64,000 nt of DNA from Cryptomeria japonica. Taxonomy: Eukaryota; Streptophyta; Pinopsida; Cupressales; Cupressaceae. Shown piece by piece: positions 39,061 to 52,310 of the stretch (position 1 is the stretch's first letter; each line of letters opens with the position of its first letter). Under the pieces are notes generated by a model. That model was given only the letters and a program-made list of their open reading frames with translations, was not told the DNA's origin and ran no database searches. The position numbers and the translations under genes were made by a program. The DNA lies in NCBI RefSeq assembly GCF_030272615.1, contig NC_081405.1:611379065-611443064 (forward strand), in the 5' to 3' direction.

Positions 39061-39803
39061 AGATGTGTTTTTATGCTCATTAGATGTAATCTCAAATAAA
39101 TGGTTGATTTCACAATCTTTATCTTTGCGCAATGGAGGTATTTGCACTGTAACTAAAATGTATTATTTAATTTTTAAAAATTTAGGGTTTTGATATGATT
39201 TTATTTATAATGTGAAGGTTTAGGTTGAGCTACACATTTTTTTGTTCAACCCACATAATTTGATTTCATGGCTCTTAGGATGTGTTTCAAATTTATGCCT
39301 CTCTTAATTGACTCAAATAATAATTTAAGAAATGTGTTATTTATTTGAGGTTAGTGGTAGTAATGTAAGGACGAAATTGGTTATTAGAGGTCATCACTAT
39401 GGACTTCACAATATTTCTCTTCATGTAACAAATTTGTGTGTACATGTGCACCAGAATTGATATGTCTTCCCAATTTTGTGTTATTTAATACATGTGTACA
39501 AATAACTATATTTTATTTTTCACATTAAAATATATCAATACATTACCACATGCACCAATCAAGCCATTTATTCCATTCATACCTAGTATTTTCTAAGATG
39601 CATAAGATATTCCAATGATACAAAAATGGATATTTGAACCCTTCGTTTTTCATTACATTTAAACTATTCAAACCATGGTAGTATCTTGAAGTAAATTTCA
39701 CATTCCAAAAATAGAATCTTCAAGAAGTCTCATCTCTCAAATTATAGAATTTGATGAAGTACCATATCAAGAAATAAATGATAACTCATTTGTAGCTATC
39801 AAC

Positions 39804-40027
39804 ACCTTTTCACCTCTTAAAAGAACATGTAGTCTTCATTGTTTAAGTATGAATAGGTGAATAATTTTTATTATTAGAACCTTCATCTCAATCACTATAC
39901 ATGCATCATTCATGCACCTTTTCACCTCTTAAAACAACATGTAGTCTTAATTGTTTAAGTATGAGTACCTGGATAATTTTTATCATTATAACCTTCATCT
40001 CAATCCCTATACATACATCAATCATGC
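39804..40027. repeat. Tandem duplication, 112-bp period, diverged
   Basis: Copies at 39804-39915 and 39916-40027 both begin ACCTTTTCACCTCTTAAAA and contain ACATGTAGTCTT and CTTCATCTCAATC. Confidence 0.9.
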
Positions 40028-40361
40028 ATATTTATGAAATTTTCAATTTTGATAAAAAGTAAGATTTTACAAGATTGTCATAGGAACATTTTTGCAACAA
40101 TATGTGTCAAAATTAGGTAAATGATTATTTTTTATTATTTTATCTTTTTAAATTTTTTTCTTAACCTTGTACACATTTCCAAGACTCAATATTTTAATTA
40201 CAAATGATAAATATTTATGATCATGATGTTTTTAAATATTTTTAGCATGTTTCCAAATATTTCCAACCACTTAATCTAGTAAAAACACACACAAATTATC
40301 TAATTATTTAAAAACACTTGATTTTTATCCTTTTCAATGATATTATATTATTAAAAAATAA

Positions 40362-40417
40362 TTTCAATAGAAAATAGAAAAAATTCAATATCAATAGAAA
40401 ATAGAAAAAATTCAATG
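40362..40417. repeat. Tandem duplication, 28-bp period
   Basis: Two nearly identical copies of TCAATAGAAAATAGAAAAAA followed by TTCAAT. Confidence 0.9.
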
Positions 40418-42438
40418 TTGTTGATAGTTATACAATTTAATAACTTTTTTTGGTTCCACACCAAATCTTCACCATCGCTAATATTTTTCCTCTTTTATCT
40501 ATTTTTGTATGGTATAAATTATATGGTATTTCATTCCAAAGTCCAAATGGTCTAAGATAAGATATTTTGAGATATAATTTTGATCTAGGAATGTAGAAAA
40601 TTTTGATATCTTTTAATTTTTTAATCATTATGATTCTCATAGAGATTTTTTTTAAATGACTATCATTATAGTCCTTTTCATGGCTATAGAATAATATTTT
40701 CACATTTCATGGAATTATAAACATTTACTCTAGATAATTATTTACTTTTATAATGCCATTGATAGTCCTAAGGGACTTATGTAAGTCCTATGAGAACCAT
40801 GATAGTCTTAAGAGTCCTATGATATTACTAAGATAACTATGACAATTTTAAGAGACATATGATATTCCTAGAGTCTTTAAGATCCCATAGTAGATTCCTA
40901 ATATTGCTTGTATAATAACCTCTTTCATGATTCATGAAGATGGATTGAATTGTCTTAACAATGTAATACTTTTCATATCAAGGTGATAGGGCTTTAACTA
41001 TTGGTTTCTTAGGTGTCATGACTATCATTATAGTTCCAAAATTGTTTATGAGCTATCTTAATGCTTTTGAAGTGTTTATAATCAATTTAATGTAATTAAT
41101 TCTTATAAAATAAATATTTATAACAAGAATATAATGAGGTTATCAATTAATATCATTGATATCTAGAAAAATATATCCATGCTAAGATAAATAATAAATT
41201 AAGGTTTCCACTGGGAGTTCATATCTTCTTATCAACCTTTGTTTCAAATCCCATAATTTAGATATAACTTATAATGTAATTTATAATTCTCTCCTATATT
41301 TTTTTTTTAATTTTATTTTATGAAATCACACTTCTTATCTATTTAACCTTCTATTTCCATATGTATGGTTATTTAAATAATTATATTAGAGCTTGATGAT
41401 TGATGTCTTGTAATGCACATCACTTATCAATGGCCTCCCATGTTGCTATAGTATACTACATATGGTTTAAAAATTCATTTAAGATAAGAAAGGGATAATT
41501 TAAAAACTAATAAATACATATTAACTTTAAGTCTTGATCTAGTAATAACCCTTTTCTAGTTTACCTTGTTTTGTGTTGATATTCTTACTCTTATGAACTA
41601 TTTAATAACCCATTTCAACCTAGGGTCATGATGTGGATGTATAGTAGGATAACCCCCAATTAGTTTTAAAAAAATGCGCAAGACTTAAGTATTCACCTAT
41701 TAACCTCATTCAAAGCTCATATAATTATATTACTAGTCCTTGGTGTCACTACATATACTTATATCTTTCTCAAGTGGGTACACATATTCACTTGCCACTA
41801 AGTTGTTAATTTACCTAGTGTCATGCTAATATTTTAATTCTCAAGCTCCCAGTGGTCTAACCATTCTATACAAGTCCATGTATATCCTATGGTCAAACGA
41901 TAGTGCAAATGGATTGATGGGATGTATATCATTTCATTGCACGACAATGAAATCACATTGATGATAGTCCACATATCCACAATAATTTGTCTTACAATTT
42001 CAAGATAACAATAGTCTTATTCAATTCATTTTTCTCATTTTTTATCCCTAATGACATGACCTAGCTATATTTTTGCTTGCACTACCCTAGGAAAATAAAA
42101 AAAACTAAATTTAATAATCATTTATTCACTTTAGTCATGGGCTATTGTGATTTTACCATGGTTATTCTATGTGTTTAAACATGTGATGATTTGAGGATAA
42201 TGCTTTGGGTTCATTAAGGAATTTTTTCACATTAATTTATACCTTTTAAGATTTTTGCATTCAAAAAAACCCTATTATTATCCCTTTCATATAACTTCAA
42301 ATTTCGTCATCCAAAGCAATTTTAATGATTTTCAAAAGATATCATTTAAAGTAGTTTTGAAGGGTATAATGACAATTTCATGATTAGTTTGATATTTGTT
42401 TATGAGATTCATTTGTTCTAATAGCCACACACAATACC

Positions 42439-42526
42439 TGTGTGCGTGTGCATATATGTATATGTATATGTATACACACACACACATAGTTACATACATA
42501 CATACATTCATCCATACATATATGTA

Positions 42527-42563
<37 letters not shown>

Positions 42564-42567
42564 GTGT
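42439..42567. repeat. Mixed microsatellite ending in (TATGTG)n
   Basis: TATATG, ACACAC and ATAC runs are followed by about seven TATGTG units (42523-42567). It gives rise to false open frames rich in His-Ile or Tyr-Val. Confidence 0.97.
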
Positions 42568-43150
42568 TTCATCATCATAATCATGAAATGACCAAATACT
42601 CTAAAATCAAATGCATTAAATTTAAGAATGCAAGGAAAGGAGAAGGAATGAGGCTACTTTATGGAAGTTAGAAATTCATCATCATAAAAGAAGATATTGT
42701 AGACGTATAAAAATGACCATATTCCTAAATGAATATTTTATGTTCATTTCTCTATTTAATTAAATCCAATTTAATTAAAAAACCCGCATTCCTCTATTTA
42801 ATTAAGTAAATTACTCAATTTATTTAAATTAAATTCACTATACCCATTTAATGAATAAATCATTTTATTCAATAAAACCCCCCTATCCACTTTTAATTAA
42901 ATTCAAATTTAATTAAATAGTTATCCTAAATTGAATAAATCTAATTTATTTAATTTCTCCAAATTGCAACCAAATTGAATTAAATTACTTTATTTCAATT
43001 AAATCCTATTATCCCTCCATCCATTTGCAAAATCCCAAACCCCTTTCTAATCCCTTCTAGAATCTTCTAATCGCTTCTAATTAACCTAACCCCTCTTCTA
43101 AACTTTGTCACATCCCTAAGCAAAGGGAAGTCACTTCTCGAAACCTCAAA

Positions 43151-43280
43151 GTCTTTGATAACCATTAAAGGCTTCAATTCTTCAACCACTTAATTCCTCA
43201 AAATATTTGATAACCATTAATGGCTTCCAACTTTCAACCACTTAATCCCCCAAAGTCTCCAATAACCATTAATGGTTAAC
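43151..43280. repeat. Tandem repeat in LTR A, about 58-bp units
   Basis: Three diverged units with ATAACCATTAAWGG and CAACCACTTAAT. Confidence 0.8.
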
Positions 43281-43638
43281 TCAAACCCTCTTACATGGTT
43301 AAAGAATTTGTTTTAACTCAACCTTCACCCAACCCAAAGGTCTCATCAGGCCTTTAATGCTTTGACCATGATTATCTCTTAATCATTTGCACAAAGGTTT
43401 ATCCTTGGATTAAGTCTTAATCCATTGGGTAAACCTAACTTAAGCTTGACCCTTACCCTCTAGATAACCATGAGGTCTTCTTAGGCATTTAATGTCTCCA
43501 ACCCCTTCTCTCAACCCAACCCTATGTTGACACTTGTCACCATTTCATTGGTGCAAATTGCAAACATGGATCCCCAACTTTCAAACTCAACCCTTGATTA
43601 AATCTTTTAATCCTGACCATCCGTTGCCCTATTTTTGC

Positions 43639-43648
43639 TATAAATAGA
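43639..43648 (+). promoter_or_regulatory. TATA box of LTR A
   Basis: CTATAAATAGAGC in mid-LTR. The same word occurs in LTR B at 55402-55410, and both are followed by a C-rich start region. Confidence 0.7.
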
Positions 43649-44186
43649 GCTCTCATTCCTTCATTTTCAAGAATCATCCTCCAAATTTGTAATATCACAC
43701 TTATGCTCAAATACATTCAAGCTTTCATGTCTCATTTTATGCTCATCATTTAGCCTCTCTTTAGAATAGAAATTATTCTAAATATGCATGTTTAGAATAC
43801 TTTCTTTATCATTTTAGCTAAATCATAGACTAAATATATCATGTTAGGATAGTACTCATACTAATCTTGTCATCTTATCATTTAGTTTATTGCATTTTAG
43901 AATCATACATAGTTTAGCATACCTTTCAAACTAAAATCTATCAAAGCATCCCTCGTTCTTGCATTTGCCATCGCTGAACCATTTTGCTCAGTGATCTGAG
44001 AGCAAAAACCTAGGTTTGAGGGACATTGTGAGATAGAGAACCATGGGACCCACCTTGGGAAGCTGAGTAATACGTCGTTACTCCATAGCTTGCACCAAGA
44101 AGTCCTCTGTGTGTGTGTGGACAAGTCATTTAACAAATATTTTCACATATTGAGTTTTATCAGCCCACTTTTCCCGCATACATTTC

Positions 44187-44203
44187 TGGCGCCCACCGTG
44201 GGG
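44187..44203 (+). promoter_or_regulatory. Element A primer binding site
   Basis: TGGCGCCCACCGTGGGG, four bases after the LTR. This word is common after plant Ty3/gypsy LTRs. I do not assign the tRNA. Confidence 0.8.
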
Positions 44204-44276
44204 CATCAAATATATCCTATATAAGAGCTGATCAGAACATCTAGTTTCAGGAATGATATATCCTGTATAAGACATG

Positions 44277-44418
44277 ATAGAAGATAGTTTGGAAGAATGA
44301 TTGAAGATAGTTTGGAAGAATGATGAAGATAGTTTAGAAGAATGATAGAAGATAGGTTGGAAGAATGATAGAAGATAGTTTGGAAGAATGATAGAGATAG
44401 TTTAGAAGAATGATAGAG
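44277..44418. repeat. Minisatellite, about 23-bp units
   Basis: Six units of AGAAGATAGTTTGGAAGAAT followed by GAT, with small changes. Confidence 0.92.
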
Positions 44419-45859
44419 ATATGAAAGTGAAGAAAGATTCCATGATGATGTGATAGATATGCATGCGAGGGATGCAATGATGAATGATGAATGATATTTT
44501 AAAAATGATATGTATGATATGATATGCAACTAATTGTAAAATGATATGAAACTATGTGTAAAATGATATGAAACTATGTTTTTGGTAGCATCCTCATTCT
44601 GCATTTGCCATCCGATATAGCCATTTGTTTGCTTTCTTTGTAGATATCATCATTGAGCATTGATTTGTTTAGGATATGTTGAAAATTTATACAAGCACAA
44701 TGGTATAATTGAACCATAATAACTTGAAAAAAATTTACATGATGTTTGATTTTGCAAGATAGCACAAGCATCAAGGTATAATTGAACCAGGACGACCTAA
44801 GTGCATATTGCGTAAACATACAAGAGTTAACCTTTGTCCCATACAAATTCAAAATGTCCTCAATGATATGCCACCTGATTTCTTCATAGGACAAATTTGG
44901 ATGATAAAAGACTTCACTCACAGATAGAAGACAAATAAAATATCACATTCCTTCCTTGCTTCTTTAGTCGTAAGACATCCTGGAGGTGCTCAGGAGATAT
45001 GATAAGCAAAAATTAACAACCATAAGTAAGCATGCATGCTATTTGAAATGTATTCTTGTCAATTAAAACATCTTGCAAATAGATCTTTGTTTAGTTGAAA
45101 TCAGTTCAAGTTTGTGATGTTTAGCCTTCTCACATTGTCGTTTGGCATTGGTTAGTTGTTTTGATCCTTGTTGTCTTGCTACGTTTTTGGTCTGATGTTG
45201 AAAATCTTGAAGGCGAAATGCCCCTAGCGAGGTCAAGATTTTGCCCCTTATTGTTGATACTAATTTGATATGGATATGTACACTGATCACCAAGCCATGG
45301 TGGGATATTATTTGGATAATTGTTTCAGATAAACCAAGGACATTGACTACACTAAGTATGTCCAAGATTGATAAGCATTTGTGAATTTCTGGTGATACCT
45401 CAGATGGGTGGATATGATATGTACAATATGATTTGTGAAACATGTATTTCCATCAATTGATAAAGATAAGGCTTACTATAATAAAATTCAGCAGTCATAC
45501 TGATTGATGTCATTTTTATGATTTGGTTGATGATTGATAAGAATGTCTGGTTTCAAAGAGTGAGTACCCCGTATAAGACCGATCTGTCTAGTTTCGAGTG
45601 TACCTATCCCTGTATAAGACATGTTGATGTTGATGTTGATAGATGGATTGATTATCAAGACTTGATGATTGATAGAAATATCTTATACAGGCAGTATCAT
45701 TCCTAAAACCAGATGCTCGATCATCCATGTCTTATACAGGAGGTGTCATACCTGAAACAAGACTTGCTCTCATTCCAATCAATCTCATCAATCTTATCAA
45801 ACCCATGCATGCCATCACTATCTACTCTTCTATCTTTCAAACAACATTCTTCTTCTTTC

Positions 45860-45898
45860 GGGAGATCATTCATGCTTTGTGTGCACGAATGATCTCCC
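45860..45898. repeat. Perfect 12-bp stem hairpin
   Basis: GGGAGATCATTC at 45860-45871 pairs with GAATGATCTCCC at 45887-45898. Three more pairs (TGC/GCA) follow after one mismatch. Confidence 0.85.
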
Positions 45899-46043
45899 AA
45901 GGGGGCATTATCATATAAAATCTCAACATCAAATCCAATATCAGTTTCCACATCAAAACAAAGATATCAAAATCAAACTCACATCAACAACATGAAACAA
46001 TTTGCTCATCTGCATCAAGTTCAAAATTCTATCATTTCATATC

Positions 46044-46207
46044 AACTTGTAAAACAACTCAAGTTATCAAAAACCATATCAAAACTTGTAATACAACTCA
46101 AGTCTCCACAATCACATAAACTTGTAAAACAACTCAAGTTTTCCACCCATATCAGCTTGTAACACAACTCAAGTTTCCAACCCATATCAGCTTGTAACAC
46201 AAATTAG
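46044..46207. repeat. Degenerate tandem repeat, 36-45 bp units
   Basis: Five units around CTTGTAAAACAACTCAAGTT, separated by CCCATATCAG-like spacers. Confidence 0.85.
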
Positions 46208-46520
46208 GCTTCACACATTGAACTTGAAACAAGGTACGCAACTCATCATATCAAATCAAAAATTTTCAAAAAAAATTGATTCATCTCCCGAGGGGCATTA
46301 TCATATCAAATCTCAACATCAATTTCATATCAGTTTCATATCAAATTTTCATATCAAATCAATTCTTCATATCTGGGGCATCATCAATATCGCTCATCAA
46401 ATATGGGGCATCAGATATATCAACATTGTCAATTGAAGATAAGCGTGAAACATCAAGTCAAGGCATGAGAGAGAAGAATTTGAAAAATAAAGACAATGAA
46501 TACAAAACCTTCATGTAATG

Positions 46521-49500
46521 AGGAAATCAAATATTGATGTTGAAGGTACTTCATCTTTACCATCTCAAATTGAAGGTATATCATATTTTAATTTCTTACT
46601 TCCAAATTATCATCTTACCGTAAAGTTGATTTTCAAATAAGAATAGAATATTAAAGAAAAGGTTCTCCATCCAAAAATGTCTGCCAATATTATGGTCGAC
46701 AGAACCATTCCACCTTTGAACGCAAGTGCCATTATTTAATTAACTCGTTCGATTATCAGACTTCGTACAATCATGCATAATAACTTGACACTCGAAAGTG
46801 ATTCCTTTCTGATAAAGATTAATCATCATATTTTCACCATTTATGTACAAAAAAATTAAAATATGAGGCAAGTTGAAGAATAGTTTGTGAGTGATGGAGG
46901 GTAATCATGACACACAAATATTCAAATGTTTTTCTTTTAATGGGAAGATCGAACATTTGAAATCTGGAGGAAAAAATTCAATGCATCTACTGTTGGAGAG
47001 ACAGCCAATTCTTATATTATTCTTTAAATATTAACTAAGCTGAAAAGAAAGAAACACTTCTTACTTTATATGCATATACACTATTAAACAATTCTAGATA
47101 CAGCGAATCGGCTCTGGAAAGAATAGCCATCATTATTGAGTTCGTAACTCGAACATTGAACAATCCAAAAAAAAAACACTAGTCTTTACAACCATATCTT
47201 CAGAATAATTGTGAACGTTTTTTAAATGTTGAAAAAGTATATTTTTTACAATTTTCTTTTCTATTTTAGAGTTTTTTAATCTGTATGTTTTAATATGTGA
47301 TGATTAGTGTTTCACCCTAAATATTGGTGAAATGCATTGAACTTATGCTTATGTAATTAGTATTTGTTATTTCAGGTTAAATCGTTAAGTGTGAACTTAA
47401 ATCAAGTTCATATTGATAGTTATAAATTTGATTCTTAAATTGGTAAATTCAAATTAAATCATAGTATCAAGAGACCCTCAATTAAAAATCTATACAGAAA
47501 ATTTCTCTTCTATGACATTCTATTATCATAACATCATTATCAGCATTGATAGAAACAATTTATGCATGTCTATGGTTGTTTGAAGTGTCTTCAAACTTGT
47601 TCAAATTGTTGAAATAATTCCAAGGATTTGAGTAAGCCAATAGGAGAGGAGCAAGTCACCTTATACTCTTAGCACAATAAATTTGATTAGTGTCTATTAA
47701 AACCATCATTTCTAAATAGTTGTCATGAAAAGGGATTTGAATTTTTGACCTACAAAATACAATCAAATCCATAGCTATGATATTATTAATCAAGCTATAG
47801 AAATGGACCAAAATGATACATATTAAATTTACAAATTTGACAAAAATAGTCTAATAGATTTTTGGGCATGGACACAATGATGAAGCCTTCAATACCATTT
47901 GTCACAAACAAATTCAACATCGATTCTAGAGATAAAGAGACTTAGTTTGTTATATTTTTATCCATTTTTATGGACATGTTTATTTAGCATTATCTTAGCT
48001 CATTATTCTACAAATATTCATTTATCATTGTTGATAAATTATTTTGCCCTAGAATATTCATATAGGGTTTTCAATTTCTAGACATAAACTGATAACTCCA
48101 ACAATATTACACCTTAAAGGTTTTGGCTTTAGAGTTTTAATTTCTATTTTTATTTATAGATTACATCATTTTATGATTTTTCTTGATTTTATATCAAATA
48201 ATAATATCATAATGGGTACCTTTATGACCTTTACAGGTGATTCTTATTCCTCCTCTCATGATTATTTGATAGCAAATGCTTGAAATTCTGATATGATATA
48301 TTCACAAGGTTTCATTTCTAGGTCTATAGCCTTTATGATCCATATATATTTTAAAATCCTTATTAGGTTGAACTCTACAATACTCACTTATGCACATCCT
48401 TTAATGAGTTTCCTTCATTTACATGTGCATAATGTTTGATTATTTCCTCTATGTATGATTTGTAATGCAATTCTATTATGTGTTCTTAGATGTTTTTTCA
48501 CTATTATATTATTGTATATAGCTTATCTAGCTTAATGTCACTTGAGCTTCACTACTTACTCTTCTACCCTTTTATATTCTTTTGTGATTTTATTTCTTTT
48601 GATTTTATTCCCTCCTTCCTCGATGTTCACAATATCTTTAAATATAAATCATGACTACTTGTATTCTATCCTTTAATGGATTGATATTTTCATCTTTTGG
48701 TTGTGAACAATATTCCTACTTGACCCAAGCATGACCTCATAGTTTCCAATAAACATCTACTACATAAAATTATTATGTTAGTGTAAATAGGGTCATTATC
48801 CTTTTAGTTAATTTATCAATTTTTCCTACATTGAACTTTTCACACTTAGCTTATGCCCAAATTTAGGGTTTTTTCTCACTTCATCGGGAGTTAACGAATT
48901 TTATCATACTTATCCTAAGAACTATAACATGTATAACATACTTGGATAGTTTTTTGATGATTTACTCCAAACTTCATTCCCTCCTTGTCCTATTTATAGA
49001 AGGATCCTTGTTGTACATTTTACACTCTCTCCCATTTCTAAGATAGACGTGAGATTTTATGCTCATTTTATTATGAGAATTTATGGATATTTGCACAAAA
49101 GTACGGGATCAAAGAAACAATCATGCCAAAAAATTGAAGATATAACAAGAACTAGAATTATAGTACTCTCAATCTACTTTTTAAACTATTTACTTTTAAA
49201 TAGTGGAGAATAGGAGGTTATAATAAGGGGAGCACACAATGTTCTCTCTATTTTTGTTAGAAAAATGTAACACAGTGTTTAGTGTGCTCCTAAAAAATAT
49301 TGATGTTTTAAAATTATTTTACGAATTACTTTAATGGAAAATTAACTAATATAATATTTTTAATTAAAATAAGTGGAGAAGTGCCATCATCCATTATAGA
49401 TCTAGCACAAACCATCACAAATTAAAAGTGGAAAAAAAACAGTCACCAAGATAGTAAAATAGGGTAGCCAACCAAATAGCAGAGTTGGAGCTAAAGAAGT

Positions 49501-49593
49501 CACATCTTGTTTTGAAGCAGAGCTATGAGACTACCTATCTAACATCCTAGCCTAAGAATACTTTCGATAAGGATTTCTCTTATTCGCAATATT
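46521..49593. other. AT-rich spacer, no gene seen
   Basis: No element ends, no 3' LTR of element A and no coding frame above about 60 codons that I can support. Confidence 0.55.
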
Positions 49594-51513
49594 TGTTGTC
49601 ATTGATGTCAACCTGATGTCTAACAATATGTGCTGTCTTAGATGAGTGTTGATGCTGATGTGGCTTTGATGTTGTGGAGATAATGCTTTGATGTTGTGAA
49701 GATTGTGTTGCTATGGTTTGTTTAAGGTTGATTGAGGATGATGGTATACAATAAAAATGGTTGATGGTTATAGTTGTTTTGGGTTGTGGATGTCCACCTT
49801 CTTGGTGTCTAATGCCTACATTACATATGAAGTGTTGATGATAATATTTTGTGGATTTGTGGCATGATGATGGTGGTGAATATGTTCTTTCCTTGGTCTA
49901 GTTACTTTTGTTCAAGTTAATATTGTTTCTGGATGTTTTTCAATTTGAGGAGATGTGACATGTAGGAAAGAGTATTTAAAGTCTAGTTGGAAGAATACTC
50001 TACATTCATCTACATTTGAGAATTTGGTCTTGTGTATTTGGACATGCTTTGTGGACATTGCACTTCTATCTTTTTAGTTTCCAGTTATTGCAGCTGATGT
50101 GGCTAGTGATTGTCATTTGTTGATAGTATGTCTATCTATAAAAAAGTAGATTTAATTGGTCCAAAAAATGCTCTACATTTTTTTACATTCATGTTTTAGG
50201 TGTTGCAACTAGGCGGGCATACTTTTAATGTTTTTCCATTGTCTCAGTTCTAGTTTCAATGTTGAAGTGTTTTGCAAGAAGTTTTATGGATGTTCAATTT
50301 AGGAATGTGTTCCTAGCATTCTAGTAATAAAGTTTGTTTATGTTGCACTAGCATGTATAGATGTGACAATGAGAAGTATTTCAGAATGATGTTGGATGTT
50401 CTCAGAATGTCCCTATGTGCTCTACATTGTGTCTGATGTTGTCTTTTGGGTAATTGTTGTGGTTTGGATGACAAAGATTTGTTTCTCAACTTATGCTATG
50501 ATATTAATGATATTTGTTGACCTTGAAGAATGTGTTAACATATATTTAGGTCCTACACTTGGTAGTGGGGATCTACATAGAGCTTATTCACTTTGATGTT
50601 ATGTTTTTGGGCCAACTAGTTATGTGTTGCATTATTTATCTACGCGTTACCTACTTATCATCCTTGGATGATGTGCACTAGCATATATTATTTAGAGCTA
50701 CTTAGAGAAGTATAATAAAAAAATTTAGGTCCTCTTTGTATCTTGGACCAAACTACATTCACCATAATTATGTTTAGTGGTCAACTTAATAGGTCCTATG
50801 CTTATCCCTTCTTTTGGCCAACCTAATTGATGTTTGTAATGAAGTAGATGGTATATATAGAAGCTAATTTTGGATTTGTGAGTGTGTAGTGTTGTCATCT
50901 GAGTGAATAAATCAGAATATGTTTGAATGTGCTTTCATTTTCATATCACTTGTAGATTTGTGTAATGTGAAGATAGTGACAATGTGGTGGTGATTGTTGT
51001 TGGAGATGGCTACTTGTGATAGTGGTTCAAGTGCAGCTTCAATTTGGAGAATAATTTGTTCTACTGATTTAGTTGTGATTTTGTATCTTTCCCTAGAGAA
51101 ATGATAAGTCTGCAACTTCTTTTGTATCTTGCTCTGGAGAAGTGAGCTTTATCCTATAAGTGCTTTTGTATCTTGCCCTAGAGTAGTGAGCTTTAACTCT
51201 CAAGTCCCTATGTATCTTACCTTGGGATAGTGCATCTCATCCTACAAGTATTGTAGGTGGAAATGTGCTTCCTTGGTAGTGCACCTAAAATAGAATTGTA
51301 ATCATTTCATATATTGTGAGTTGACTCTCACCGTGGTTTTTGCCTCATTGGGTTTTCCATGTATATATGGTGTTCTCTTGTGCATTTTGTATCTATGCTT
51401 TATTCTTCATTGTTATTGATAAATTAAAAGATAAGTTGAAAATTTTTAAGATTGAAAATTTTAAGGTCCAAACCAGTTCAACCCCCTCTTTCAATCTTAA
51501 GGTGTGCTCAACA
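49594..51513 (+). repeat. E5 5' LTR
   Basis: Starts TGTTGTCATTGATGTCAACC and ends GGTGTGCTCAACA, 1920 bp, with TGTTG and CAACA ends. It contains a TATATATAG word near 50852. Three to four units of about 47 bp around TTTTGTATCTTGCCCTAGAG lie at 51072-51250. GGGTTTTCCATGTATATATG near 51350 resembles the conserved late segment of other LTRs. Confidence 0.82.
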
Positions 51514-51515
51514 AT

Positions 51516-51527
51516 TGGTATTAGAGT
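51516..51527 (+). promoter_or_regulatory. E5 primer binding site (initiator Met tRNA)
   Basis: TGGTATTAGAGT, two mismatches from the perfect word, two bases after the LTR. Confidence 0.85.
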
Positions 51528-51580
51528 CAAGTTCCTCTAGAAGAAGCTTAACCGCTTGAGGAAGATTTGGTATTGCACAA

Positions 51581-52310
51581 TATGGATCTCACAATATTCC
51601 CAAGTTCGATGGCTCAAACTATTCTTTCTAGAAGATGAGGATGGAATCATGTCTAAACTCTACGGATTTGGAACTCATTCGTAGAAGGTTACACTCCTCC
51701 TTATACTCCTCTTACTCCTCTAGATGAAACCAAGGCACATGTGAACAATGAAAATGAAATGAATGCAATGATTAGTGGATTATCTGATAATGAACTCTTC
51801 AAGTTAATAGATTGAAAATTACCCAATGATGTTTGGGACAAACTTCTAAAAGTGTTTATGAAGGAGAAAAGAAGATAAAGAAAGTCAAGTTGTAGATACT
51901 CAAAGGTAAATTTTAAAATGTCAAAAGATGAAAGTATTGATAGTTACATGCACCATGTCAGTGAAGTAGTTTTTGGAATCAAAGGTGTTGGTGGAGAAAT
52001 GAAAGAATATGAAATTGTAATTAGGGTGCATAGGACTCTTCCTAAGTCTTTTGTTCCTAAGGTGTTTATGATTAAAGAAAGTAGAGATTTGGATACTTAT
52101 ACTATGGATCAACTCTATGGAGCCCTTACTGCATTTGAGATGAGAGATATTGATTTGGATAAACTAAAGAAGGGAGTTACATTTAAAGCAAGTAAGAAAG
52201 TTGAAGATGATGCTAACCTAGATAACGTTGAAGAAAACTTTGTGAGAAGACTATGGAAGGGTATTGGTAAATACAAGGGTGATAAAAGAAAATTTATCAA
52301 TTTTAAAAAG
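51581..52310 (+). pseudogene. E5 gag
   Basis: The frame at 51587 reads SHNIPKFDGSNYSF, then TAG where a conserved Trp is expected, then KMRMESCLNSTDLELIRR. This is the normal gag start. After stops and a frameshift the frame 51918-52412 gives MSKDESIDSYMHHVSEVVFG, TLPKSFVPKVFMIKESRDLD and GIGKYKGDKRKFINFKK. The zinc knuckle is absent: sequence jumps from the basic stretch straight into protease, so a deletion removed it. Broken capsid gene. Confidence 0.85.

Larger units (their letters stand above)
39061..42438. other. AT-rich spacer with small duplications, no gene seen
   Basis: Two local tandem duplications occur (39804-40027 and 40362-40417). A degenerate run of TCCTATGATA-like words lies around 40755-40890. 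Nothing coding was recognised. Confidence 0.6.
42698..44182 (+). repeat. Ty3/gypsy element A, LTR
   Basis: Begins TGTAGACGTATAAAAATG and ends GCATACA, 1485 bp. It is followed after four bases by a gypsy primer site. The layout matches the LTR of element B (54755-55815): a similar start, an early part full of TTTAATTAAAT words, a TATAAATAG box and the same primer-site core. An internal tandem repeat of about 58 bp (ATAACCATTAATGGCTTC words) lies at 43151-43280. Confidence 0.85.
44204..46520 (+). mobile_element. Element A leader remnant, repeat-rich, no gag or pol
   Basis: Downstream of the primer site I find no gag or pol motif and no second LTR. The region is built of repeats: a 23-bp minisatellite (44277-44418), five copies of a CCTGTATAAGAC module in both orientations (44240-45763), a hairpin (45860-45898), about five units with CTTGTAAAACAACTCAAG (46044-46207), and a duplicated GGGGCATTATCATATCAAAT segment (45898 and 46290). 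It probably corresponds to the long untranslated leader of a gypsy element whose coding part was lost or replaced. Confidence 0.5.

Noticed and set aside
42384-42671. Open frames on both strands rich in His-Ile and Tyr-Val repeats
   Set aside because: They are translations of the TATGTG/ATAC microsatellite and have no start context or conserved sequence.
43903-44921. Minus-strand frames (77, 107 and 115 residues)
   Set aside because: They lie antisense to a gypsy LTR and its leader. The 107-residue frame is the reverse of the 23-bp minisatellite.
46521-49593. A 3' LTR for gypsy element A
   Set aside because: I looked for the TGTAGACGTATAAAAATG start and the TATAAATAG context and found neither, so element A is described as an LTR plus leader remnant.
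50396-51540. Frames of about 66 residues
   Set aside because: They fall within the E5 LTR and its repeats, with no conserved motif.
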